Shown: positions 45,135 to 54,379 of the stretch, in pieces
Numbering within the stretch: the stretch's first letter is position 1
Layout of the letters: each line of letters begins with the position of its first letter
From: Salmonella enterica subsp. enterica serovar Typhimurium str. LT2
GTDB lineage: Bacteria > Pseudomonadota > Gammaproteobacteria > Enterobacterales > Enterobacteriaceae
Length of the DNA stretch: 64,000 bases
Assembly: GCF_000006945.2 (NCBI RefSeq)
Contig: NC_003197.2
Coordinates: 4,092,001 to 4,156,000 of the forward strand
Direction: 5' to 3'
Position numbers and translations under genes: made by a program
Notes under the pieces: generated by a model
Told to the model about the DNA's origin: nothing
Seen by the model: the letters and a program-made list of their open reading frames with translations, nothing else
Databases searched by the model: none

Positions 45135-46489
45135 GTTTAATGCAATTCAGCGGGCTGCTGGTGGTCTGGCTGCTCTCTACGCTGTTTATCGCCACGCTGA
45201 CCTGGTTTGAATTCCGCCGCGTGCGTTTTAACTTCAACGTTTTCTTTTCGTTGCTGTTTTTGTTGACCTTCTTTTTTGGTTTTCCGCTAACCAGCGTGCT
45301 GGTATTTCGTTTCGACGTTGGCGTCGCGCCGCCGGAAATCTTATTGCAGGCTCTATTATCCGCCGCCTGTTTCTACGGCGTGTATTACGTGACCTATAAA
45401 ACGCGTTTACGCAAACGCGTTGTGGATGTACCACGCAAGCCGCTATTTACCATGAACCGGGTGGAAACCCACCTTACCTGGGTGATCCTGATGGGCATCG
45501 CGCTGGTGAGCGTGGCGATTTTCTTTATGCATAACGGCTTTTTGCTGTTCCGGCTGCACTCCTACAGCCAGATCTTTTCCAGCGAAGTCTCCGGCGTGGC
45601 GTTAAAACGGTTCTTCTATTTCTTCATTCCGGCGATGCTGGTGGTCTATTTCCTGCGCCAGGACAGCAAAGCGTGGCTGTTCTTTCTGGTGAGCACCGTC
45701 GCGTTTGGTCTGTTGACCTACATGATTGTCGGCGGCACGCGCGCTAACATCATTATTGCGTTTGCTATCTTCCTGTTTATCGGCATTATTCGGGGCTGGA
45801 TCAGCCTGTGGATGCTGGCGGCGGCGGGCGTGCTGGGGATTGTCGGTATGTTCTGGCTGGCGCTCAAACGCTACGGATTAAATGTGAGCGGCGATGAGGC
45901 GTTCTATACGTTTCTTTATCTAACGCGCGATACCTTTTCGCCGTGGGAGAATCTGGCGCTGCTGTTGCAAAATTACCACAATATCGAGTTTCAGGGGCTG
46001 GCCCCTATCGTGCGTGATTTCTACGTCTTTATTCCCACCTGGTTATGGCCGGGACGACCCAGTATTGTGCTGAACTCTGCGAATTACTTCACTTGGGAAG
46101 TCCTGAACAACCATTCTGGCCTGGCGATATCGCCAACGCTTATCGGATCGCTGGTGGTCATGGGCGGGGCGCTGTTTATTCCGCTCGGCGCGATCGTCGT
46201 CGGGCTGATTATCAAATGGTTCGACTGGCTGTATGAACTGGGTAACCGGGAGCCCAATCGCTATAAGGCGGCGATTCTGCACAGTTTCTGCTTTGGCGCC
46301 ATCTTTAATATGATTGTGCTGGCGCGAGAAGGGCTGGATTCGTTTGTTTCGCGCGTGGTTTTCTTCCTGGTGGTTTTTGGCGCCAGCCTGCTGGTCGCTA
46401 AGCTTCTGTTCTGGTTATTTGATAGCGCCGGGCTGATTCATAAACGTACAACTTCGCTCCCTCAGGCACAGGTGGAAGGAAAACTATGA
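45131..46489 (+). CDS. wzyE: ECA polymerase WzyE
   Basis: Inner-membrane polymerase that joins ECA trisaccharide units at the periplasmic face, with length set by WzzE. The 452-residue protein has about 11 to 12 membrane segments and the long, poorly conserved loops typical of Wzy proteins. The conserved WzyE segment [11 protein letters not shown] lies near residue 200. It is one or two residues longer than the E. coli protein. It overlaps wecF and wecG by 4 bases, so translation is coupled. Confidence 0.94.
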
Positions 46490-47226
46490 CCAATAATGCC
46501 GCTGCGCCCCTTTACTCGCTGCGTGGATTACCTCTGATTGGCTGGCGCGACATGTCACACGCGCTGAATTATCTGTTTGCCGATGGTCAACTGAAGCAAG
46601 GCACGTTGGTGGCGATCAACGCCGAAAAGCTGCTGACGGCGGAAGATAATCCGGAAGTCCGCGCGTTGATAGCGGCGGCGGAATTTAAATATGCCGATGG
46701 CATCAGCGTGGTGCGTTCAATACGTAAAAAATTTCCGCAGGCGCAGGTTTCTCGTGTGGCTGGCGCCGACCTTTGGGAAGCGTTAATGGCGCGCGCGGGA
46801 AAAGAAGGCACACCGGTATTTCTTGTCGGCGGCAAGCCTGAGGTGCTGGCGCAGACGGAAGCAAAACTGCGGACGCAGTGGAACGTCAATATTGTGGGTA
46901 GCCAGGACGGTTACTTTACGCCGGAGCAGCGTCAGGCGCTATTTGCGCGTATCCATGCCAGCGGCGCGAAAATTGTCACCGTCGCGATGGGATCGCCAAA
47001 ACAGGAATTGCTAATGCGCGATTGTCGGGAAGTGCATCCCCATGCGTTATATATGGGGGTGGGCGGGACCTATGATGTGTTTACTGGTCACGTCAAACGC
47101 GCTCCAAAAATATGGCAGAACCTGGGACTGGAGTGGTTGTATCGTCTGCTTTCTCAACCGAGGCGTATTACCCGCCAGATGCGCCTGCTGCGCTATCTTC
47201 GCTGGCACTATACTGGCGATCTCTAA
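46486..47226 (+). CDS. wecG: UDP-ManNAcA:lipid I ManNAcA transferase WecG
   Basis: GT26 (WecG/TagA) glycosyltransferase that makes ECA lipid II. The 246-residue protein has the family core: [30 protein letters not shown] (about 45-75, metal/active-site Asp), [10 protein letters not shown] (about 107), [14 protein letters not shown] (about 164) and [19 protein letters not shown] (about 188). The C-terminal arm [17 protein letters not shown] is the membrane-contacting region. Last gene of the ECA operon. Confidence 0.95.
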
Positions 47227-47432
47227 TTCTCCCTTCTGATGACTTGAGCAGCGGATTGTGCTTATGGTGCTGCTCATTTACAACATAATCGATGATTTCT
47301 TACACAATAAGTGCATTTTTTTAATGCTCCATTTGCCATTTGTCCAAATTTAAGAAAATATTCGCAACAATCGATGTACCCATAACAATAACCGGTACTA
47401 CCGGAACCGTTGCAAACACGACATGAGGATTT

Positions 47433-48818
47433 ATGGCAGAGAAAAAACCGGAGCTACAGCGTGGGCTGGAAGCTCGTCATATTGAATTGATTGCCCTCGG
47501 GGGCACCATCGGCGTCGGACTCTTTATGGGCGCCGCCAGTACGCTGAAATGGGCGGGCCCGTCAGTGCTGCTGGCGTATATCATCGCCGGATTGTTCGTC
47601 TTTTTCATCATGCGTTCGATGGGGGAGATGCTCTTTCTGGAACCTGTTACCGGCTCCTTTGCCGTGTACGCCCACCGGTATATGAGTCCTTTTTTTGGCT
47701 ATCTTACCGCCTGGTCATACTGGTTTATGTGGATGGCGGTCGGGATCTCGGAAATTACCGCCATTGGGGTCTACGTCCAGTTCTGGTTTCCGGAGATGGC
47801 GCAGTGGATACCGGCGCTGATTGCCGTCGGACTGGTCGCGTTGGCGAATCTGGCTGCGGTGCGCCTGTATGGTGAAATCGAGTTCTGGTTTGCGATGATC
47901 AAAGTCACCACGATTATTGTGATGATCATCATCGGTCTGGGGGTGATTTTCTTCGGCTTTGGTAACGGCGGCCAGGCGATTGGCTTTGGTAATCTGACCG
48001 AGCATGGCGGCTTTTTTGCCGGCGGCTGGAAAGGCTTTCTGACCGCATTGTGTATCGTGGTGGCCTCTTATCAGGGGGTTGAGTTGATCGGTATTACCGC
48101 CGGTGAAGCGAAGAATCCGCAGGTGACGTTGCGTAGCGCGGTGGGTAAAGTGCTGTGGCGTATCCTGATTTTTTATGTTGGCGCGATTTTCGTGATCGTC
48201 ACCATTTTCCCGTGGAATGAGATTGGCAGCAACGGCAGCCCCTTTGTGCTCACCTTCGCGAAAATCGGCATCACCGCCGCGGCAGGCATTATCAACTTTG
48301 TCGTGCTGACGGCGGCGCTCTCCGGCTGTAACAGCGGAATGTATAGCTGTGGGCGTATGCTTTACGCGCTGGCGAAAAACCGTCAACTGCCGGCGGCAGT
48401 CGCGAAAGTCTCTCGCCACGGCGTGCCGGTCGCGGGCGTGGCGCTCTCTATTTTGATTTTGCTGGTAGGTTCTTGCCTGAACTACATCATCCCCAATCCG
48501 CAGCGCGTCTTTGTTTACGTTTATAGCGCCAGCGTACTGCCGGGGATGGTGCCGTGGTTTGTCATTCTGATTAGCCAACTGCGCTTTCGTCGGGCGCATA
48601 AAGAAGCGATTGCGGATCATCCTTTTCGTTCCATTATGTTTCCGTGGGCGAACTATTTGACGATGGCGTTTCTGGTTTGCGTTTTAATCGGCATGTACTT
48701 TAATGAAGATACGCGCATGTCGCTGTTTGTCGGCGTCATCTTCCTGCTGGCCGTCACGCTGGTCTACAAAGTTTTCGGTCTGAATCGTCACGGAACCGCC
48801 CACAAGGTGGGGGAATAA
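47433..48818 (+). CDS. yifK: Amino acid transporter YifK (ThrP)
   Basis: APC-family (AAT) permease with 12 membrane segments, 461 residues. Recent work names it ThrP, a threonine (and proline) transporter. The N-terminal signature [26 protein letters not shown] (about 9-34) is the substrate-binding helix of AAT permeases. It stands alone with its own 206-bp upstream region (47227-47432). That region contains a CA-rich stretch just before the SD (GCAAACACGACATGAGG), fitting the known repression of yifK by the sRNA GcvB. Lrp control is also known for this gene. Confidence 0.94.
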   Translation: MAEKKPELQRGLEARHIELIALGGTIGVGLFMGAASTLKWAGPSVLLAYIIAGLFVFFIMRSMGEMLFLEPVTGSFAVYAHRYMSPFFGYLTAWSYWFMWMAVGISEITAIGVYVQFWFPEMAQWIPALIAVGLVALANLAAVRLYGEIEFWFAMIKVTTIIVMIIIGLGVIFFGFGNGGQAIGFGNLTEHGGFFAGGWKGFLTALCIVVASYQGVELIGITAGEAKNPQVTLRSAVGKVLWRILIFYVGAIFVIVTIFPWNEIGSNGSPFVLTFAKIGITAAAGIINFVVLTAALSGCNSGMYSCGRMLYALAKNRQLPAAVAKVSRHGVPVAGVALSILILLVGSCLNYIIPNPQRVFVYVYSASVLPGMVPWFVILISQLRFRRAHKEAIADHPFRSIMFPWANYLTMAFLVCVLIGMYFNEDTRMSLFVGVIFLLAVTLVYKVFGLNRHGTAHKVGE

Positions 48819-48823
48819 GCGCC

Positions 48824-48856
48824 AAAATGCGCAAAGCATAACCAAACGCGCATTTT
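48824..48856 (+). terminator. Terminator of yifK
   Basis: AAAATGCGC and GCGCATTTT pair perfectly across a 15-base loop, followed by TATTTAAAAA. The arms begin 5 bases after the yifK stop codon. Confidence 0.75.
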
Positions 48857-48870
48857 ATTTAAAAAGGCAC

Positions 48871-48899
48871 TGGACAGCGGGGTGTGAAGTCCGTATTAT
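48871..48899 (+). promoter_or_regulatory. Promoter of the argX-hisR-leuT-proM tRNA operon
   Basis: TGGACA (48871-48876), a 17-base spacer and TATTAT (48894-48899), followed by the GC-rich discriminator CCACCCCCGC expected for a stringently controlled tRNA promoter. The first tRNA starts 21 bases later. Confidence 0.85.
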
Positions 48900-48920
48900 C
48901 CACCCCCGCAACGGCGCTAA

Positions 48921-48997
<77 letters not shown>

Positions 48998-49050
48998 TTT
49001 ATTTAGGTGCTTGAGCTGCGGTGGTTTAATACCGCGTAAAAAGTTTCAGT

Positions 49051-49127
49051 GGTGGCTATAGCTCAGTTGGTAGAGCCCTGGATTGTGATTCCAGTTGTCG
49101 TGGGTTCGAATCCCATTAGCCACCCCA
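49051..49127 (+). tRNA. hisR: tRNA-His (GTG)
   Basis: 77-nt cloverleaf including the extra 5' G (position -1) typical of tRNA-His. GGTGGCTA pairs with TAGCCACC. The anticodon arm CTGGATTGTGATTCCAG gives GTG. hisR is the classic locus where reduced tRNA-His derepresses the his operon. Confidence 0.96.
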
Positions 49128-49147
49128 TTAATATAGAGTTGTGAAAC

Positions 49148-49234
49148 GCGAAGGTGGCGGAATTGGTAGACGCGCTAGCTTCAGGTGTTAGTGTCCTTAC
49201 GGACGTGGGGGTTCAAGTCCCCCCCCTCGCACCA
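49148..49234 (+). tRNA. leuT: tRNA-Leu (CAG)
   Basis: 87-nt class II tRNA with a long variable arm (TGTCCTTACGGACG). Acceptor GCGAAGG pairs with CCTCGC, then ACCA. The anticodon loop CTAGCTTCAGGTGTTAG gives CAG. Confidence 0.96.
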
Positions 49235-49276
49235 CGACTCAATGAATTGAACTAAAAATTCAAAAAAGCAGTATAT

Positions 49277-49353
49277 CGGCGAGTAGCGCAGCTTGGTAGC
49301 GCAACTGGTTTGGGACCAGTGGGTCGGAGGTTCGAATCCTCTCTCGCCGACCA
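49277..49353 (+). tRNA. proM: tRNA-Pro (TGG)
   Basis: 77-nt cloverleaf. Acceptor CGGCGAG pairs with CTCGCCG, then ACCA. The anticodon arm ACTGGTTTGGGACCAGT gives TGG. Last tRNA of the operon. Confidence 0.96.
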
Positions 49354-49361
49354 ATTTTGAA

Positions 49362-49385
49362 CCCCGCTTCGGCGGGGTTTTTTGT
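49362..49385 (+). terminator. Terminator of the tRNA operon
   Basis: CCCCGC, TTCG-type loop, GCGGGG, then TTTTTTGTTTT. It lies 8 bases after tRNA-Pro. Confidence 0.92.
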
Positions 49386-49459
49386 TTTCTGTTCCTTTTC
49401 AACCCCTTATCCCGCACGTGTTGCCATTATGATTTGTTGGCGATATCCCAGGCTTCATT

Positions 49460-49540
49460 TGTCGCTATTCGGTGACGAGTAATCTATTGATTTATAATCA
49501 CTTTGTAAAAAGCATCCTGTTCTGTCTCCACCGGGCGACA
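49460..49540 (+). promoter_or_regulatory. Two GlrR-like activator sites upstream of glmZ
   Basis: The GlrR response regulator binds TGTC-N10-GACA. A perfect copy lies at 49523-49540 (TGTC, ten bases, GACA), and a copy with one change (GACG) lies at 49460-49477. They are about 120 to 200 bases upstream of the GlmZ start, the range usual for sigma-54 activators. An A/T-rich stretch between them could bind IHF. Confidence 0.65.
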
Positions 49541-49632
49541 CGCTAAAACCTCGCCAGCGGCGGGGGGATGACAATCGCGTGAATTCTCTACGTTTTTTTA
49601 ATGCCTGCGCCTGTTTTTTAGCGGTGCAAAGA

Positions 49633-49655
49633 TGGCACGTTATGTGCAATAATGT
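49633..49655 (+). promoter_or_regulatory. glmZ promoter: overlapping sigma-54 and sigma-70 elements
   Basis: TGGCACGTTATGTGCA (49633-49648) fits the sigma-54 consensus TGGCACG-N4-TTGCA with one change. Its GC (-12) dinucleotide is 13 bases before the GlmZ 5' end at 49660. AATAAT at 49648-49653 can serve as a sigma-70 -10 for the same start. Confidence 0.75.
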
Positions 49656-49659
49656 ACGG

Positions 49660-49868
49660 GTAGATGCTCATTCCATCTCTTATGTTCGCCTTCTGGCCTC
49701 ATAAACTCAGGAATGATGCAGAGCCGTTTACGGTGCTTATCGTCCACTGACAGATGTCGCTTACGCCTCATCAAACACCCTGGACACAACGTTGAGTGAA
49801 GCACCCCTTTATGTTGTCATACAGACCTGTTTTGACGCCTGCCCCTTAACCGGGCAGGCGTTTTTTTA
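49660..49868 (+). ncRNA. glmZ: Small regulatory RNA GlmZ (SraJ)
   Basis: About 209 nt, from GTAGATGCTCATTCCATCTC to the terminator arm GGGCAGGCG with seven T residues. It matches E. coli GlmZ along most of its length, with the usual place next to hemY. GlmZ, with Hfq, activates translation of glmS mRNA (glucosamine-6-phosphate synthase). RapZ and RNase E destroy it unless GlmY competes. The terminator (CGCCTGCCC, CTTAA-type loop, GGGCAGGCG) ends at about 49868. Confidence 0.93.
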
Positions 49869-49886
49869 TGCATCTCGAATGATTTT

Positions 49887-49926
49887 GTGTAGGCGGTAGG
49901 CCCGGTAAGCGAAGCGCCACCGGGCA
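49887..49926. repeat. REP element between glmZ and hemY
   Basis: GTAGGCGGTAGGCCCGGTAAGCG followed by AAGCGCCACCGGGCA, a single palindromic REP unit of the CCCGGT/ACCGGG type. It separates the converging glmZ and hemY transcripts. Confidence 0.8.
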
Positions 49927-49934
49927 AGAGGGAA

Positions 49935-51131
49935 TTACTGCGGGGGATTGTTCTGTAATGTCAGCATCAGGCCGTCGCGCCGCATGGCGGCGGCCTCTTC
50001 CGGTTGATGCAGTCGATCAAGCGCATCGGCAAGCCAGGCATAATCATACGCGTCCGGGCGTTGTTTCAGCGCGGCGCGGAAAGCCAGGGTCGCCTCCTGC
50101 CATTCACCGTGTTTCATTAGCGACTGGCCGAGCGTGCTCCATAACAGCGGGCGATCGCCTACCGTCTTGATTTGCTGGCGCAGCACTTTCTCCAGTTGTT
50201 CCGGATTATTGGTTCTGAGGCGAGGAATGGGCAGCACCAGCCGATCGTCATACTGGCGTTTCAGACCGTCGATGATAATCTGCTGCGCCATATCATGATC
50301 GTCACATTCGATCAGATGCTCGGCCATTGCGACCTGCAGCGCCACCTGATGGCGGGTTTTACGGCTTTGGTTTTTCCACCAGGTGCGTAATCCTTCGCTG
50401 CCCTGCTCGGCGCGCGCCTGATCCATGAGTCCTATCCACGCCTGTTGTTCGAGCATAGCGCGATGCGCTTCATCGCCAACGTGCGCTTTCGCCATGGATG
50501 GGATGATATCCAGTAAAGAACTCCATGCGCTGGTGCGAATATAGGCCTGCTCCGCCAGACGCAGAACTTCCGGGTGACGCGGCGTGACCTCCAGCAGTTT
50601 GTCCACGCCGTGACGCGCCGCGTGATTTTCATTGCGCGCCAGCTGTAAGCGCACGCGCGTGATCTCGACCGGGATGGTGTCGTTCCCCGCCAGCTCTGCC
50701 GCACGTTCAAGGTGCTGATTAGCGCGCGCTTCATCGCCGCGCTGCTGCGCTGCTTCTGCCGCCAGCAGATAATTTACCACCGGTTGTTCAGCATGATCGG
50801 CATTTTTTGACATCAGCTTTTCAACCTGCTGATAATCGCCCTCCGCCAGCTTCAGCAGCGCCTGTTCGGTCTGCTTGCGGGCGCGACGGCGTTTACGGCC
50901 GGCAAACCAACCGCGGGTGTGCGCGCCGGTACGAAACAGACGGCGTAGTAACCACTCAATGGCGAATAGCACCACCATAGCGACGATGAGAATGATCGCC
51001 AGGCCGGTGACGCTGGTTTCAATGTTGTAGTTATCGGTCTGGATTAACACATAGCCCTGGTGACCGGCTATCATCGGGCCGACCACGATACCCGCAAGCA
51101 ACAACACAAAGAGCAATAATACTTTTAGCAT
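49935..51131 (-). CDS. hemY: HemY, membrane-anchored TPR protein
   Basis: 398-residue inner-membrane protein of the heme operon. Despite the name it is not protoporphyrinogen oxidase; it is thought to organise or aid late heme synthesis. The N-terminus has two membrane segments (LKVLLLFVLLLAGIVVGPM and TGLAIILIVAMVVLFAIEW), followed by a basic stretch and TPR-like helical repeats through the C-terminus (for example YLLAAEAAQQRGDEARANQHL). ATG 51131 is preferred to the ATG one codon upstream by family length, with GGAG before it. The start overlaps the hemX stop region. Confidence 0.93.
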   Translation of the reverse strand: MLKVLLLFVLLLAGIVVGPMIAGHQGYVLIQTDNYNIETSVTGLAIILIVAMVVLFAIEWLLRRLFRTGAHTRGWFAGRKRRRARKQTEQALLKLAEGDYQQVEKLMSKNADHAEQPVVNYLLAAEAAQQRGDEARANQHLERAAELAGNDTIPVEITRVRLQLARNENHAARHGVDKLLEVTPRHPEVLRLAEQAYIRTSAWSSLLDIIPSMAKAHVGDEAHRAMLEQQAWIGLMDQARAEQGSEGLRTWWKNQSRKTRHQVALQVAMAEHLIECDDHDMAQQIIIDGLKRQYDDRLVLPIPRLRTNNPEQLEKVLRQQIKTVGDRPLLWSTLGQSLMKHGEWQEATLAFRAALKQRPDAYDYAWLADALDRLHQPEEAAAMRRDGLMLTLQNNPPQ

Positions 51132-51133
51132 CA

Positions 51134-52303
51134 TTATTCTCCTTGCGGCGCGGCTGCCGGAGCGTCTGTCTGCGTGGCAGGCGCTGCCGTAGAGACTGTC
51201 GGTTGCGCCAGCAGATTACGCACGCGGGTTTGCATCAGTTTTTCAAGAATCGCCTGGCTTCCCAGGGTTTCTGGCAGATCCATCGTGATATTTTGCTGGC
51301 TTAATTTATCGACCTCCTCCAGGAAGGCTTTTGTCGCGGCGTCGTCAGTATCGTAATAAGCGCGAACCCAGGTCGAAACGTTATCCAGCGCCTGACGGTA
51401 TGTTTCTTCCTGATGGCGTGGCACGGCCTGCGCGGCGACTAACAGGCGGGAGCGAATATTTTCGCGTAAATAGACGTCCTGGTTGGGTGCCAACAGCGGT
51501 ACGGCGGTATCATCGCGGCGGCGAATGGTAATAAAGCTGTCCATAAAGTTCTGCCAGCTTTTTTGCAGGTTAACGCGCCATTCGCTTAACGAGCTGGACA
51601 GCTCGCTGCTGTCTGAATCCATCGGCGAACCATCGGTATCGTTATCCGCCAGACGCAGGTTATCGATTTGGTTAGAGAGCTGATTGAGCTTGAGAATAAT
51701 GCCGTCGTAGTCGATCTGCGCAACGGATGACAGGCTGGCGATATCGTCAGTAATCGCGCGTCGTGCGGTAATCAGGCTGGGGTCATTCATGTCCGCCAGA
51801 CTGGCGTCAGCGCTTTTGAGCAGCGCAGCGGCGGTAGTGACGTCCTGATCGCTCCACAGCTTGCGTCCGGCGAGTTTCACCAGGAAATCAGCCTGCGCCA
51901 GCAGCCAGGTTTTAGCATCGCTGCCGGAAATAGTGGCGACTTTTTGTTGTACTTCATCAAGCTGTTTCGCCAGCGCCGCCTGTTGGCGATTCGCGTCATC
52001 TAACTGCGCCGCTTGTTTTTTGATAATCCCTTCCAGCTCCGCTTTTTGGCTCTCCTGCGCCTTTTGCAAGGCGGTCAGTTGCGTCGCCAGCGCATCGCTG
52101 GTTTCCGTTTGCGCGGTTGCTTGCTGTTTCCCCCAGCCATAAAGCCCAATACCTGCCGCCAGGGCAATCGCAATCGCCACCGCGCTTAATACCAGCGCGG
52201 CGCCGTTCTTACTTTTTTTCTCGGTATTAACTGGCTGTGGCGTGGTTTCCACGCTCTCCCTGGTCTCATCAACCACGGCGGAGGATTTTTCTTGTTCCGT
52301 CAT
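51134..52303 (-). CDS. hemX: HemX, membrane protein of the hem operon
   Basis: 389-residue protein with a cytoplasmic N-terminal tail, one membrane segment ([23 protein letters not shown], about 35-57), a periplasmic coiled coil ([20 protein letters not shown] onward, about 78-130) and a helical C-terminal domain ending in an Ala/Pro/Gln-rich tail. It was once called a uroporphyrinogen methylase, but it lacks any SAM-binding motif and the function is not settled. It follows hemD by 21 bases. Confidence 0.92.
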   Translation of the reverse strand: MTEQEKSSAVVDETRESVETTPQPVNTEKKSKNGAALVLSAVAIAIALAAGIGLYGWGKQQATAQTETSDALATQLTALQKAQESQKAELEGIIKKQAAQLDDANRQQAALAKQLDEVQQKVATISGSDAKTWLLAQADFLVKLAGRKLWSDQDVTTAAALLKSADASLADMNDPSLITARRAITDDIASLSSVAQIDYDGIILKLNQLSNQIDNLRLADNDTDGSPMDSDSSELSSSLSEWRVNLQKSWQNFMDSFITIRRRDDTAVPLLAPNQDVYLRENIRSRLLVAAQAVPRHQEETYRQALDNVSTWVRAYYDTDDAATKAFLEEVDKLSQQNITMDLPETLGSQAILEKLMQTRVRNLLAQPTVSTAAPATQTDAPAAAPQGE

Positions 52304-52324
52304 TATGGCATCCCATTATGAGAG

Positions 52325-53065
52325 TTATTGTAATGCGCGCAACAGCGCATCGTTGTCGGCGTTATCAGCGACCTTAATATCTTGCCAGCCCAGTTCCCGG
52401 GCGAGGTGCGCCAGACGCTCACTGACGACCAATAGCCGACAGCGTAGTAACCAGTGCTCACGATACCACTGGGGAGTCAGCGACCAGAGCCGTTGCAACA
52501 TCTCGCCGCTGGTAACAACAAGCGTTGTTACGCCGCGAGTATGCCAGCGCATCGCTTCTTCCGCGCCATCGTAATGTTTCGCACATCGTTGATAACATTC
52601 ACAAAAACTGACTTCGGCTCCGCGCGCTGTCAGGGTTTCGCCCAGCAGTTCGCGGCCGCCATTGCCACGCAAAATCAGCGCGCGTTTGCCCGCAATATTT
52701 TGTAATTCAGGTAATTGTAGCAAGGCTTCGCTGATTTCCCGATCCAATGGATAACGAATATCGAACCCGCTAACGGTATGAAGGGCGAGCGCCGTGGTGC
52801 GGCCAATCGCGAAATAGCGCGGCGCCACAGGCCAGTTTCGACCATCCCGCTGGAGCTGGGCGTGAGCAAAGGCGACAGCGTGCTGTGAAAGGGCAAAAAC
52901 CAGATCGTTTTCCGTCAGCGTCGCCAGGCGGTCGGCCAGGGTGGGTAGCTCCCGACCGGCGACAAATTCAATCAGTGGAAAACTCCAGGCCACCTGCCCC
53001 AGTGCGCGCAGACGGCTCACTAACGCTTCCCCTGCGGGAGAGGGGCGGGTGATCAGAATACTCAT
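52325..53065 (-). CDS. hemD: Uroporphyrinogen-III synthase HemD
   Basis: Cyclises hydroxymethylbilane with inversion of ring D to give uroporphyrinogen III, the branch point of heme, siroheme and cobalamin. The 246-residue protein has the two-domain HemD pattern: [19 protein letters not shown] at the start, IGRTTALAL (about 97), and [15 protein letters not shown] (about 180). Sequence conservation in this family is low, so the call rests also on its 4-base overlap with hemC. Confidence 0.95.
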
Positions 53066-54003
53066 GCGGGCGTCTCGCCGTTATAAACTTCCGTCAGAAT
53101 CGCGCGTGCGCCGTTTTCCAGCAGTTCCTCTGCAAGCGAGATGCCCATTTGCTCCGCCTGCTCGGGAGAACCACGACGTTCGCCGCGCACCATCACCGAA
53201 CCGTCCGGCGCGCCAACCAGCGCGCGTAGCCAAATTTCACCGTTGATGATTTCTGCATAGCTGCCAATCGGCACCTGACAACCGCCTTCCAGGCGGGTGT
53301 TCATAGCGCGTTCCGCCGTTACGCGCAGCGCGGTTTGCGAGTGATTCAACGGTGCGAGCAGCGCCTGTGTTCGCGCGTCGTCAAGACGACACTCAATCCC
53401 GACGGCGCCCTGGCCTACGGCAGGAAGCGAAACGTCGGGCGGCAAGGCTGTGCGAATGCGCGACTCCAGACCTAAGCGTTTCAGACCGGCCACGGCCAGG
53501 ATAATGGCGTCATAGTCGCCGTTGTCCAGCTTGCCGAGACGTGTGCCGACGTTGCCGCGCAACGAACGGATAATGAGGTCCGGACGGCGTTCCGCCAGTT
53601 GACACTGACGACGCAAACTGGACGTCCCGACGATACTACCCGCGGGCAGATCGTCCAGACTGTGATATTTATTCGAGACAAACGCGTCGCGCGGATCTTC
53701 GCGCTCGCAAATGGTCACCAGACCGAGACCGTCCGGGAAGGCCACCGGAACGTCTTTCATAGAGTGCACGGCGATATCAGCACGTTTTTCCAGCAGCGCG
53801 ATTTCAAGCTCTTTAACAAACAGTCCCTTACCGCCCACTTTCGCCAGGGGAGTATCGAGAATCACGTCGCCGCGTGTGACCATCGGCACCAGTTCTACCG
53901 TCAGTCCCGGATGGGTTGCCATCAATGCGTCTTTGACATAATGTGCCTGCCAAAGCGCAAGGGGACTTTGGCGTGTGGCAATTCTTAAAACATTGTCTAA
54001 CAT
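53062..54003 (-). CDS. hemC: Hydroxymethylbilane synthase (porphobilinogen deaminase) HemC
   Basis: Joins four porphobilinogens into hydroxymethylbilane. The 313-residue protein starts [20 protein letters not shown] and has [13 protein letters not shown] (catalytic Asp, about 80), [11 protein letters not shown] (about 128), [12 protein letters not shown] and the Cys in [13 protein letters not shown] (about 242) that carries the dipyrromethane cofactor. ATG 54003 gives the family length; seven further codons are open upstream. It is the first gene of hemCDXY and divergent from cyaA. Confidence 0.97.
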
Positions 54004-54198
54004 GCTTGTTACCGTCATTATCAATCATTGACCATCCTAACATCCTTATAGAGAGTATGTTAGTTTTCCGGTCACCGTGAGTGAGAGGATAAGGCGCAGT
54101 GTCGTCAATGACAGTGAATAATGACGAGAAACCGCCAGCCCGTATTTAAGAATTTACACGCAGCGAACGGTGCTACACTTGTATGTAGCGCATCTTTC

Positions 54199-54234
54199 TT
54201 TACGGTCAATGAGCAAGGTGTTAAATTGATCACG
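54199..54234 (+). promoter_or_regulatory. cyaA main promoter with overlapping CRP site
   Basis: TTTACG (54199-54204), a 17-base spacer and TAATT-like TAAATT (54222-54227). A CRP half-site pair TGTTA-N6-TCACG (54219-54234) covers the -10 region, which is the layout known for negative control of cyaA by CRP-cAMP. The whole hemC-cyaA gap (54004-54379) must also hold the hemC promoter on the minus strand, which I could not place. Confidence 0.75.
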
Positions 54235-54379
54235 TTTTAGACCATTTTTTCGTCGGTATTAGATAAAAATATGCAGGCGAGAAAGGGTAACGGTTATTTT
54301 TGACATACGGTTTATCCCGAATGGCGACGGTCAAGTACTGACCTGCACCATGACGGGTAGCAACATCAGGCGATACGTC

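Noticed and set aside
47715..48620. 301-codon minus-strand frame opposite yifK
   Set aside because: Antisense to a clear 12-segment transporter; the highly polar composition is what a hydrophobic gene gives when read in reverse.
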